Source of the DNA: a virus
IMG/VR virus record: IMGVR_UViG_3300044712_000928
Location: 1-29,384 of that record
Reading direction: 5' to 3' (one strand)
DNA: 29,384 nucleotides
Below, piece by piece: positions 22,577 to 29,384 of the stretch; position 1 is the first letter of the stretch; each line of letters starts with the position of its first letter. A program made the position numbers and the translations under genes. Below the pieces are notes generated by a model. The model worked only from the letters and a program-made list of their open reading frames with translations, made no database searches and was not told where the DNA came from.

Positions 22577-23130
22577 TGGATATAAAGAAACCAACAAAAG
22601 AAACTAAAAGTTCAGGTACATATAAAGGAGGATTACCTGATAATATGTATAATTTAATTAATTCTTTAATAGAAGCAGAAGCTTTTAGTTCACAAATTTA
22701 TTTACAAATGGCTGCATGGTGTGATCCACAAGGATATACTGGAGCGGCTAAATTTTTCAAGAAACATGCAGAAGAAGAACGTAAACATATGCTAAAACAT
22801 TATGATTTTTTAGCTGATAAAAATATGTTGGCAATTACTCCAATGCTTAAGGAACCCCAGAAAGAATATATTGATTTAAATGATGTACTTGATACTGCAC
22901 TAGAACATGAATTTTTTGTAAGTGATACTTATGAAAAAGCTGGAGAAAAGGCATTATTAGAACCATGTCATCAAACATATCAACATTTACAATGGTATAT
23001 ACATGAGCAAGTAGAGGAAGAATCTCTTTTTCAAACTATAGTGGATAAAGCTAATATTTTGAGTAAGGGTGGAATAACAGGTCTCGCATTAATTGAGTTA
23101 GATGAAATGCTTGAGGATCTGGCAAATTAA
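22576..23130 (+). CDS. Ferritin (bacterial FtnA-type) in the capsid operon
   Basis: A four-helix-bundle ferritin-like protein of 184 residues. With an offset of 18, every iron ligand of E. coli FtnA is matched: Glu35, Glu68, His71, Glu112, Gln145 and Glu148 for the diiron ferroxidase site (FtnA 17, 50, 53, 94, 127, 130), and Glu67, Glu144 and Glu147 for the third site. Motifs are EAEAF, EEERKH, EHEFF and HEQVEEES. The enzyme oxidises Fe(II) and stores ferric mineral, or detoxifies peroxide; the complete site argues for activity. An N-terminal extension of about 20 residues (KETKSSGTYKGG) precedes the bundle and could act as a docking peptide. It lies between portal and scaffold-like genes, so virion packaging or use during assembly is possible but inferred. 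Confidence 0.9.
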   Translation: MDIKKPTKETKSSGTYKGGLPDNMYNLINSLIEAEAFSSQIYLQMAAWCDPQGYTGAAKFFKKHAEEERKHMLKHYDFLADKNMLAITPMLKEPQKEYIDLNDVLDTALEHEFFVSDTYEKAGEKALLEPCHQTYQHLQWYIHEQVEEESLFQTIVDKANILSKGGITGLALIELDEMLEDLAN

Positions 23131-23150
23131 TAATAATTAATAAATAGATT

Positions 23151-24344
23151 ATGGCAGAAAATGTTAAAGCAACATTCGGTGGATTTGATGCATTAGTTGG
23201 AAATTTCTTATCGAGCGATAGCGAAGAAAAACGTATCGGTCAAGATAATGAACCTACAGTTGATCCCGAAGATATTAAACGAGAAATGGAATCTTTAGAC
23301 AATCCTTCTGATAAAGATGAGAATAATAAAGATCAAAAATCAACTCCTGCCGAAGATAAAAAGAAGTCTACTTCTAAGAAAGTAGAAAATGAACAAGAGG
23401 AAGAAGAGGAAGAGGAAGTAGAAGATGAATCTGATGAAGATACTGAACCACAATCTACTACTAATCCAGATGGTGATGAAGAAGAAATAGAGGAAGTAGA
23501 ATTAGTTAGTGCATTTACAGATTTGTTTGCAGCAGAATTAGGATGGGAAATCGGAGATGATGAGAAACCTAAGACAGCTAAGGAACTTGTTAAATATATG
23601 CAGAATATAATCGAATCTAATTCTGAACCAAAATACGCTAGTGATGAAATTAAAGAACTAGACGAATATGTTAAGAATGGAGGTAAATTACAAGAATTTT
23701 ATTCTAAAGTATATAATCCAGAACTTGATTTAAGTACTATAAATTTAGAGAAAGAATCTCATCAAAAACTAGTAATTAAATCTAATCTTAAACATAAAGG
23801 TTATTCTGATACACGTATTGAAAAGTTAATAGCTAGATATGAAGAAACTGGTTCATTAGAAGATGAAGCAAAAGATTCATATGAAGAAGAAAAAGAATTT
23901 GAACAAAAAACAAAGAAAGAGCTATTAGAACAAACTAAAAAACAAGCTGAGGAGTCGATGAAAGAACAACTTAAGTTTGTACAGAACGTAGAGGAAATCA
24001 TAAAGAGTTCAGATTCTATACGTGGAATCGACATCTCCGAGAAGGATAAGAAGTCATTAATGGAATATATTTTCAAACCAGAGGCTGATGGTACAACTAA
24101 ATACCAGAAAGAATATTCAAGTAATCTTAAGAATCTGGTTGAATCAGCTTACTTCACTATGAAGAAAGATACTCTTGTAAAACAAATAGAAAAAAAAGCT
24201 AGTACAGACGCAATAAAAAACCTTAAATTAAAACTTAAGACAAAAGGAAAGGCTACAAAGAATAGCGTATCCGAAGAAAACTATGATACTAAGGTTGCTA
24301 AACTATGGGAAATGGCTAGTGAAAAATTAACAACTTTTAATTAA
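23151..24344 (+). CDS. Putative capsid scaffolding protein
   Basis: 397 residues just before the capsid gene, the usual place of scaffolds. The N-terminal 120 residues are disordered and very acidic, with long Glu/Asp runs after position 70 (residues about 78-115). The rest is helical with coiled-coil segments (EEEKEFEQKTKKELLEQTKK, QAEESMKEQLKFVQNVEEI) and a basic C-terminus (NLKLKLKTKGKATKNSVSEE) that could contact the capsid protein. A basic C-terminal hook and acidic disordered arm are typical of scaffolds that chaperone HK97-fold capsids. There is no protease motif, so a separate or absent maturation protease is implied. Identity rests on context and composition. Confidence 0.72.
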   Translation: MAENVKATFGGFDALVGNFLSSDSEEKRIGQDNEPTVDPEDIKREMESLDNPSDKDENNKDQKSTPAEDKKKSTSKKVENEQEEEEEEEVEDESDEDTEPQSTTNPDGDEEEIEEVELVSAFTDLFAAELGWEIGDDEKPKTAKELVKYMQNIIESNSEPKYASDEIKELDEYVKNGGKLQEFYSKVYNPELDLSTINLEKESHQKLVIKSNLKHKGYSDTRIEKLIARYEETGSLEDEAKDSYEEEKEFEQKTKKELLEQTKKQAEESMKEQLKFVQNVEEIIKSSDSIRGIDISEKDKKSLMEYIFKPEADGTTKYQKEYSSNLKNLVESAYFTMKKDTLVKQIEKKASTDAIKNLKLKLKTKGKATKNSVSEENYDTKVAKLWEMASEKLTTFN

Positions 24345-24362
24345 AACTAAATTTTATATAAA

Positions 24363-25832
24363 ATGGATGGTGTATTAAACAATCTTCAACTATATAGATC
24401 CAAATGGTTTTCGGATCTTGTAGATGAGAACATGCTTTCAAACGCACTTTTAACTGAACCATATAAAGTTTCAACAGTATTATCATACATCTTTGGACGT
24501 TATGAAAATAGTACCGTAGACTTCTTAACAGCAGGTCTTGGTAAAACTGTAGTAACTGAAAATCGTCAGTATGAATGGCCGGTAATGATCGAAAGCGATA
24601 AATCAATTCAGATTAAACAGGCTAAATGGAATGGTGCTGCTATCACAGCAGATCTTACTCCTGGTATTAATAGTTCTCCTATTCAATTGTGGTTAGGTGA
24701 AAAATGGTTTGGTCCTGGTGCAATTCTCGAATTTGATGATAAAGAATTCCAAGTACGTGTTATGGGTGCTCCTTATCAGGATGGTAATGACTTTGTATAT
24801 ACAGTAGTTGTTGCTGATGGTAATGCAGCTTCATATATTCCACCTTCACTTTTACTTGCTGGTAAGCAGGTAAGTCGTGGTGGTTCTGCTTATGAAGAAT
24901 ATTCAGAAGAAGCAGACATTGTTAATTATCAGACTCCGTTTAAGCTCCGTAATCATTTGACAACTATGCGTTTGTCTTATGATATTACTGGTTCTGCTTA
25001 TTCGACAGTTATGGTTATTGCAATGCGTGACCCAAAAACTAAAAAGACCTCTTATCTATGGGCTGATTATCAAGAATGGATGGCTTTACGTCAATGGTAT
25101 AATACTATTGATCGTCAGTTAGTATATTCTAAATATAATGCTAATCAGGATGGTACTACCGATTTGATCGGTACAAATGGTCGTCCGGTATATATTGGTG
25201 CAGGTTTGTTACAACAGATTGCTCCAGCTAACCGTCAGACTTATACAACTTTGACAGCAGATACTCTCGAAAATTTCTTATTCGATTTATCTTATAACAT
25301 CTTAGGAACTAATGAACGTAAGTTTGTAGCTCTTACTGGTGAAATGGGTATGAAGGAACTTGATAGAGTATTGAAACAGAAAGCTTCTGGTTATACATTA
25401 GTAGATACTCATTTCGTATCAGGTAGTGGTCAAGAACTTACCTTAGGTGGTCAGTTTACTACTTATAAGATGTTGAATGGTATTGAATTAACCTTGAAAC
25501 ATTTTCCACTGTATGACAATATTGTATACAATCGTAAGTTACATCCTGTATCAGGTAAACCTCTTGAATCTTATCGTTTTACATTCTTAGATTTTGGTAA
25601 CCGTGATGGTGAAGCCAATATTACTAAGGTTGTTCGTAAAGGACGTGAAATGGTAATGTGGCATACAGGTGGATCTGTAGCTCCAGGAACTGGATTCTCT
25701 AAATCTATTAATACTCTTCGTTCTAATGCAAAAGATGGGTACCAAGTACACTTCTTATCAGAACAAGGATTGATGATTAAAGATCCTACTGCTTGTGGTG
25801 AACTTATTTTAGATTCAGATTCAGGAATCTAA
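24363..25832 (+). CDS. Major capsid protein (HK97-fold, crAss-like)
   Basis: 489 residues immediately after the scaffold-like gene. The opening MDGVLNNLQLYRSKWFSDLV and the beta-rich body (YEWPVMIESDKSIQIKQAKW, GNDFVYTVVVADGNAASYIP, TMRLSYDITGSAYSTVMVIA) read like crAss-like major capsid proteins. Codon use changes sharply here, with CGT for Arg and GGT for Gly dominating where neighbours use AGA and GGA, as expected for the most abundant virion protein. An intrinsic terminator follows, so its transcript may be enriched over downstream genes. It forms hexamers and pentamers of the icosahedral head. The fold is inferred from family resemblance; I did not align it. Confidence 0.9.
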   Translation: MDGVLNNLQLYRSKWFSDLVDENMLSNALLTEPYKVSTVLSYIFGRYENSTVDFLTAGLGKTVVTENRQYEWPVMIESDKSIQIKQAKWNGAAITADLTPGINSSPIQLWLGEKWFGPGAILEFDDKEFQVRVMGAPYQDGNDFVYTVVVADGNAASYIPPSLLLAGKQVSRGGSAYEEYSEEADIVNYQTPFKLRNHLTTMRLSYDITGSAYSTVMVIAMRDPKTKKTSYLWADYQEWMALRQWYNTIDRQLVYSKYNANQDGTTDLIGTNGRPVYIGAGLLQQIAPANRQTYTTLTADTLENFLFDLSYNILGTNERKFVALTGEMGMKELDRVLKQKASGYTLVDTHFVSGSGQELTLGGQFTTYKMLNGIELTLKHFPLYDNIVYNRKLHPVSGKPLESYRFTFLDFGNRDGEANITKVVRKGREMVMWHTGGSVAPGTGFSKSINTLRSNAKDGYQVHFLSEQGLMIKDPTACGELILDSDSGI

Positions 25833-25844
25833 TTTTAAATTACT

Positions 25845-25895
25845 GACTGTGAAGTGGGGAAGTGAGATATCTTCCCCAAACAGTCTTTATTATTT
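25845..25895 (+). terminator. Terminator downstream of the capsid gene
   Basis: GACTGT (25845-25850) pairs with ACAGTC (25880-25885) and GGGGAAG (25856-25862) pairs with CTTCCCC (25871-25877), with small internal loops and a T-rich tail. It begins 12 bases past the capsid stop and probably limits read-through into the less-needed downstream genes. An in-frame GTG inside the hairpin is not the start of the next gene. Confidence 0.85.
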
Positions 25896-25917
25896 TAACC
25901 TCTTAATATTTAAATTA

Positions 25918-26682
25918 ATGGAAGTTATATTACGCCCCCTAAGACGAAATGATTGGGCTGGGGTATTTAAATTTAAAAACTGTTCAGATTCATTAGGAAC
26001 ATATTATACTAGATCTGGACAAATATATACAGGATTAACAGAAGAAGATGGAGTTTCTCAGGAAACAATTGATAAACTCAGTAAGAAATTAGATGTGCCT
26101 TTAACTCCATCAAGTGAGTTTTGGAACACGTTTTATATTAAAATTGGAAATAAAGATATTATTATAGATACTACTCTTGGTCCAATGGATGAATTAAAAT
26201 ATCTTTTTCTAAGAAATCATAAACGTGTAGCTAATGGATATGGTGATCTTAAACCAACAGCTAACTATGTTCTTATTAATAAAGAGAGCGATGCCAAGGA
26301 AGCAAACAAATATAATCAAATTAAACGTAAAGCAATAAAAGAATTTGATAAGCTTTCAGCTAACGATCAACGTAAAGCTCTTCGTTTATATGGACATCGT
26401 TCAGATGCACTTAGTCCTGAATTAGTAGAAAATAAACTTTTTGAATTGATCGAAAAAGATCCTCAAAAATTTTTAGATAAATGGGTTGATAACAAACGTA
26501 GAGAAACAGAATTTATAATTCAAGAAGCTGTTTCCAAAAATGTTATTAAACGAAATAAATCTGAATATAAGTATGGACAAGATACGATTGGTATCTCAAT
26601 TGATGATGCCATTAACTATCTAGATTCTCCAGAACATAGAGATTTAAAACAGGTTATTATTAACGAAGTTAATTCTAAATAA
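25918..26682 (+). CDS. Virion protein downstream of the capsid gene (254 aa)
   Basis: The real start is the ATG of MEVILRPLRRNDWAGVFKFK. A longer frame from a GTG 69 bases upstream would begin inside the terminator hairpin. The protein has a strand-rich N-terminal half (TFYIKIGNKDIIIDTTLGPM) and a helical, basic C-terminal half (NQIKRKAIKEFDKLSANDQR, KNVIKRNKSEYKYGQDTIG) ending in ISIDDAINYLDSPEHRD. Location right after the capsid gene, and 0 bases from the ring-protein genes, points to a head or head-completion role. No family name is certain. Confidence 0.8.
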   Translation: MEVILRPLRRNDWAGVFKFKNCSDSLGTYYTRSGQIYTGLTEEDGVSQETIDKLSKKLDVPLTPSSEFWNTFYIKIGNKDIIIDTTLGPMDELKYLFLRNHKRVANGYGDLKPTANYVLINKESDAKEANKYNQIKRKAIKEFDKLSANDQRKALRLYGHRSDALSPELVENKLFELIEKDPQKFLDKWVDNKRRETEFIIQEAVSKNVIKRNKSEYKYGQDTIGISIDDAINYLDSPEHRDLKQVIINEVNSK

Positions 26683-27408
26683 ATGACAGTATATCCTGAC
26701 ATGCACCAAGCTATTAGATTATATCTGGATAAATCTACATCTCTAACAGGAAGTGTAGATTTTCTTCCAGAAGAATTAAATTTTTGGTTAAATGAGGCAC
26801 AAGATAGATTTATTAAACAAAGATTGTATGGTAATAATTATAAGCAACAGAAATTAGATGATTCTCAAAAAAGAATTGACGATTTAAGGACTCTTATAGT
26901 AACTAGTGATTTTCAATCTTTATCTAATTCCTCACTTGGAATAAATGTTAAATATACTTATTTACCAGATGTAAATACTGGTGCACCATATATGTTTTAT
27001 TTAAATTCTGAAGTTTATAGTGTTGTTTCAAATAGTCCTATATATTCAAATACTTTACAAACAGGTGAAAATATTACTATAGAACTATTAAGTAACTATA
27101 TAAAAGATTCTGTAAATAATCCTTATATTAGACGTCCTTTAACTTATTTTTACTTAGAAGGAGGAGTTCCGGCTCTAGCGTTTATTTATGGAGAAGAATT
27201 TATTCCAGTTTCTTGTAGAATAACATATATCAAAAGACCTAAAAAATTAGTATCTGGTACTCCAGGAACGTATGAAACAAATACTTGTGAATTAGCAGAA
27301 CATACCCATAATGAAATAGTAGTAATGGCTGCTGATATGCTAGTAGAAAATATTGAATCTCAAAGAGTTCAGACATTCCCTCAATTTAATACATCTAAAT
27401 CTGAATAA
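26683..27408 (+). CDS. Neck/ring protein, paralog 1
   Basis: 241 residues. It shares clear blocks with the next gene: an N-terminal helix (ELNFWLNEAQDRFIKQRLYG), a central SQKRIDDLRTLIV block (61-73) and a C-terminal ITYIKRPKKL plus EHTHNEIVVMAADMLVEN. The neighbours are virion genes, and crAss-like phages carry several ring proteins that connect portal to tail, so a portal-adapter or ring role is likely. The middle of the protein is beta-rich (YLPDVNTGAPYMFYLNSEVY). The gene begins at the base after the previous stop codon. Paralogy is seen directly; exact ring identity is not assigned. Confidence 0.82.
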   Translation: MTVYPDMHQAIRLYLDKSTSLTGSVDFLPEELNFWLNEAQDRFIKQRLYGNNYKQQKLDDSQKRIDDLRTLIVTSDFQSLSNSSLGINVKYTYLPDVNTGAPYMFYLNSEVYSVVSNSPIYSNTLQTGENITIELLSNYIKDSVNNPYIRRPLTYFYLEGGVPALAFIYGEEFIPVSCRITYIKRPKKLVSGTPGTYETNTCELAEHTHNEIVVMAADMLVENIESQRVQTFPQFNTSKSE

Positions 27409-27410
27409 AT

Positions 27411-28085
27411 ATGACAGCGAGAGAAATGCAAATAAGTTTTGAGATAGAATCTAATTTACAAGATCCTATTAAAAAACCTACTACAATAGAAATATTTTAT
27501 TGGTTAAATAAAGCTGTTGAAAAATTTGTAAAAACTAGATATAGTGGTGTTAATTATAAAGGAGAAGGATTTGAACAAACTCAGAAGAGAATAGATGATC
27601 TTAGATCTTTAGTTAAAGAAACGAGTATAATTCCTACAGGAGTTGGTTCTAAACCTAATAGTTTTATTTTTACTTTACCTAATGACTATTTATTTACTGT
27701 AGGAGAAGAAGCAGTAATTAGTTATGTCAAAGGTAGTAATACTATTACAAGTAGAGAAGGTATTACAGAAATTACAAATGATAGGTATAGACAAGAAATA
27801 GATAATCATTTTAGCGAATTTAGATTATATAGTGATTGGGCTAGACCATTAAGATTATTCTATGGAACATATGTAGAATTAATTACTGATGGTCAATATA
27901 GTGTTACTCAATATTATATTACATATATTTCAAAACCAACAGCTATTGCATTACCATCTACAAATTGTAATTTACCTGAACAAACTCATTCTGAGATCGT
28001 AAAATTAGCTGTAAGTATGTTTCTAGAGAGTATAAAAGATCCTAGATATCAGACTTACTTAAATGAAATAAACTCGATGGAATAA
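27411..28085 (+). CDS. Neck/ring protein, paralog 2
   Basis: 224 residues. Shared blocks with paralog 1: EIFYWLNKAVEKFVKTRYSG, TQKRIDDLRSLVKE, ITYISKPTAI, and EQTHSEIVKLAVSMFLES near the C-terminus. Insertions in the central beta domain differ (GKP-rich loops here, NSSLG loops in paralog 1), so the two probably occupy neighbouring rings after an old duplication. It starts two bases after paralog 1. Together they likely connect the portal to the tail. A structured leader RNA follows before the next gene. Confidence 0.82.
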   Translation: MTAREMQISFEIESNLQDPIKKPTTIEIFYWLNKAVEKFVKTRYSGVNYKGEGFEQTQKRIDDLRSLVKETSIIPTGVGSKPNSFIFTLPNDYLFTVGEEAVISYVKGSNTITSREGITEITNDRYRQEIDNHFSEFRLYSDWARPLRLFYGTYVELITDGQYSVTQYYITYISKPTAIALPSTNCNLPEQTHSEIVKLAVSMFLESIKDPRYQTYLNEINSME

Positions 28086-28100
28086 TCGAATATAAAGAAA

Positions 28101-28254
28101 TACATTAACGGTTCGACGTGGAAATGCCTCAGTAATGAGAATTCCTATTAGATCATTTTAATGGGTATCGCAGAGTAGAAGAATCCGTACATTAAGTTGT
28201 TCGCTTCTACAAGTTAAAACCAAGTAATGTATAAAGTGATAATAAACAACTTAA
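28101..28254 (+). promoter_or_regulatory. Structured leader with competing helices before the 330-aa gene
   Basis: TACATTA (28101-28107) pairs with TAATGTA (28225-28231). Inside are GGAA-CTCA/TGAG-TTCC (28120-28145) and GTAGAAG/CTTCTAC (28175-28181, 28204-28210). ACGG (28108-28111) can also pair with CCGT in the latter's loop, a pseudoknot. TTAAGTTGTT (28192-28201) is fully complementary to 28245-28254, 11 bases before the start codon, and overlaps these helices, so alternative states are possible. Confidence 0.55.
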
Positions 28255-28265
28255 ATAAATAAAAA

Positions 28266-29258
28266 ATGATAGATAGAGTAAATAAAGTGTTGATTGGGAA
28301 AAACATTTCTCGTACAGCTTCTGCTGTATTGACAGGTGCTTCTCAAGCTGCTGCTGAAGGCGAAATCTTTGTTCTTGATAAGAACAAAAACATTCTTACT
28401 CCTGGAGCCACTATTGATGATACTGACACTATTTATATTGCTGAAATTCTTGGTGATACATATAGTTATGTAACAGAAAGTACTGGAACTAGTGTAACTG
28501 GTGTTAAGAAATATATTGTATCAGATCCTATTCAAGGAAATAAAGTTAAATCTTATATTGGACGTGCTTATACCGCTATTACTGAACAAGTAGTAACTAT
28601 TGATGGTTCTACGTTTGCTCCTGTAGTTGGTACTGAGTATGCTATTCGTGTAGTATATACCGATACCTTTGAACGTCCTGGTCAAGTAACTGCTACTTAT
28701 AGGGTAATTTCTACTTCTACAAGTTCTGATACTTTGTGGCAGCAATTTGTTACAAAAATCAACAAACATGTTAATAGACGTGTAATTGCTTCAGGAACAA
28801 CTGAATTAGTTCTAACTGGTCGCGCAATGCCGTTTGATCGTACAGATGATGTAAATGCAATAGATGAATACTACCAAGTTACATTTAAAGCATTCTTGTT
28901 TTCAAACAATTTTGGTGATAGTACTGTTACATATACTACTCGTCCAGTTTCTGGAAATGGTACATGGCAGAAAGTAAGGGATGCTGAAAAGAAAGCATTA
29001 TCTTATAAAGGTATCATGAACCGTACAATATTCCCAGTACAGATGCCAGCAATGCGTACAGTTAAGTCAACTAATTACAATACAATTGTAATAGAACATG
29101 ATAAAACATATACTGCACCAGATAGTTATAATAAAGATACTAGATTAACAACTGAAATCTATATTCCTACTACTGCTGGACAGATGGCTAATGTATTGTC
29201 TGTATTGAATCCTTGGATGAATTCAACTCCAAATGCACTTCCTAGTGTTAGTTTCTAA
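28266..29258 (+). CDS. Highly expressed virion protein (330 aa; auxiliary capsid or tail)
   Basis: Beta-rich, Thr/Ser/Val-rich sequence (MIDRVNKVLIGKNISRTASA, then AEGEIFVLDKNKNILTPGAT; later VTEQ-type strands and TEIYIPTTAGQMANVLSVLN) without Cys. Codon choice is strongly CGT/GGT biased like the capsid gene, implying abundant product. Candidates are the auxiliary capsid protein seen in crAss-like virions or a tail-sheath-independent tube protein; I favour a capsid accessory role because of gene order and abundance. The leader carries a switch-like RNA structure. Next gene begins 20 bases downstream. Confidence 0.72.
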   Translation: MIDRVNKVLIGKNISRTASAVLTGASQAAAEGEIFVLDKNKNILTPGATIDDTDTIYIAEILGDTYSYVTESTGTSVTGVKKYIVSDPIQGNKVKSYIGRAYTAITEQVVTIDGSTFAPVVGTEYAIRVVYTDTFERPGQVTATYRVISTSTSSDTLWQQFVTKINKHVNRRVIASGTTELVLTGRAMPFDRTDDVNAIDEYYQVTFKAFLFSNNFGDSTVTYTTRPVSGNGTWQKVRDAEKKALSYKGIMNRTIFPVQMPAMRTVKSTNYNTIVIEHDKTYTAPDSYNKDTRLTTEIYIPTTAGQMANVLSVLNPWMNSTPNALPSVSF

Positions 29259-29278
29259 TTTTAAACTTATAAATAATT

Positions 29279-29384
29279 ATGAATGAATTTTTAACAAGTC
29301 GTACAGCATATGCTAGTATTACCATTCCTAATGCTGCTACAACGGTTTCTACAGGTGTATTTATTCCTGCAGGTGCTATTGTAA
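29279..29384 (+). CDS. Partial virion gene, 3' end outside window
   Basis: ATG followed by an open frame to the window edge, 35 codons. The visible product is MNEFLTSRTAYASITIPNAA followed by TTVSTGVFIPAGAIV, a small-residue, strand-forming sequence with CGT Arg and GCT Ala codons like the preceding gene. It is probably another structural protein of the same transcript. Too little is present to identify it. Confidence 0.7.
   Translation, partial: MNEFLTSRTAYASITIPNAATTVSTGVFIPAGAIV

Noticed and set aside
24337-24606. Minus-strand frame over the capsid gene start
   Set aside because: It lies opposite the strongly codon-biased capsid gene, with no leader and no partner genes in that direction.
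25849-25917. N-terminal extension of the 254-aa virion gene from a GTG
   Set aside because: It starts inside the capsid terminator hairpin; the ATG at 25918 has a normal A/T-rich leader.
1-29384. Recoded stop codons, as in some crAss-like phages
   Set aside because: TAA, TAG (for example the 503-aa gene) and TGA (the 168-aa gene) all end full-length genes in overlapping operon contexts, and virion genes run uninterrupted under the standard code.
1-29384. CRISPR array, retron or diversity-generating retroelement
   Set aside because: No regularly spaced direct repeats and no reverse transcriptase motif (YxDD context) occur in any translation; the repeats present are inverted, not direct.

Overview
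The window is part of a tailed-phage genome, very probably a crAss-like phage (order Crassvirales) infecting a Bacteroidota host. The best evidence is the ordered virion cassette on the plus strand: a 176-aa TerS-like protein, large terminase (664 aa), long portal with a Gln-rich tail (794 aa), a ferritin, an acidic scaffold-like protein, a major capsid protein (489 aa), a 254-aa virion protein, two tandem paralogous neck/ring proteins and a 330-aa highly expressed virion protein. The DNA is strongly AT-rich. Start codons follow A/T-rich leaders rather than strong Shine-Dalgarno sites, as in Bacteroidota. TAA, TAG and TGA all end genes here, so the code is standard. Family names come from reading the translations; no database search was possible.

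Layout. (1) Positions 2-883, minus strand: two unknown genes, one cut by the window edge. (2) Positions 884-2261: 1.38 kb with no credible gene but packed with inverted repeats, probably structured RNA. (3) Positions 2262-4696, minus: a three-gene overlapping cassette ending in a 503-aa protein that reads as a complete but motif-degenerate member of the ANL (acyl-/aminoacyl-adenylating) superfamily. An intrinsic terminator lies upstream of it. (4) Positions 4788-12750, minus: a 731-aa charged helical protein and many small genes, including an Amidoligase_2-like (COOH-NH2 ligase) protein, small membrane proteins and several peptides of 24-58 aa. (5) Positions 12751-12933: the divergent junction between the two transcription blocks, with a G/C-rich island and an 18-nt near-perfect palindrome. 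(6) Positions 12934-17623, plus: small, mostly unknown genes, including two Lys/Gly-rich 42-aa peptides and two zinc-ribbon proteins. (7) Positions 17652 to the end, plus: the packaging and virion cassette described above, running off the right edge.

How the parts fit. The plus block packages DNA and builds capsid and neck. The capsid gene and the 330-aa gene use CGT arginine and GGT glycine codons much more than their neighbours, consistent with high expression, and an intrinsic terminator follows the capsid gene. The minus block looks like an accessory or early region. The window has three unusual aspects. First, phage-borne metabolic or modifying enzymes: a ferritin with every ferroxidase ligand at FtnA spacing inside the capsid operon, an ANL-like protein and an amidoligase. 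Second, nearly every long gap inside an operon is filled by an RNA-like element closed by a long perfect stem and lying just upstream of a gene. Third, there is a 1.4-kb non-coding tract. All structures were found by eye in AT-rich DNA and need folding and covariation tests.
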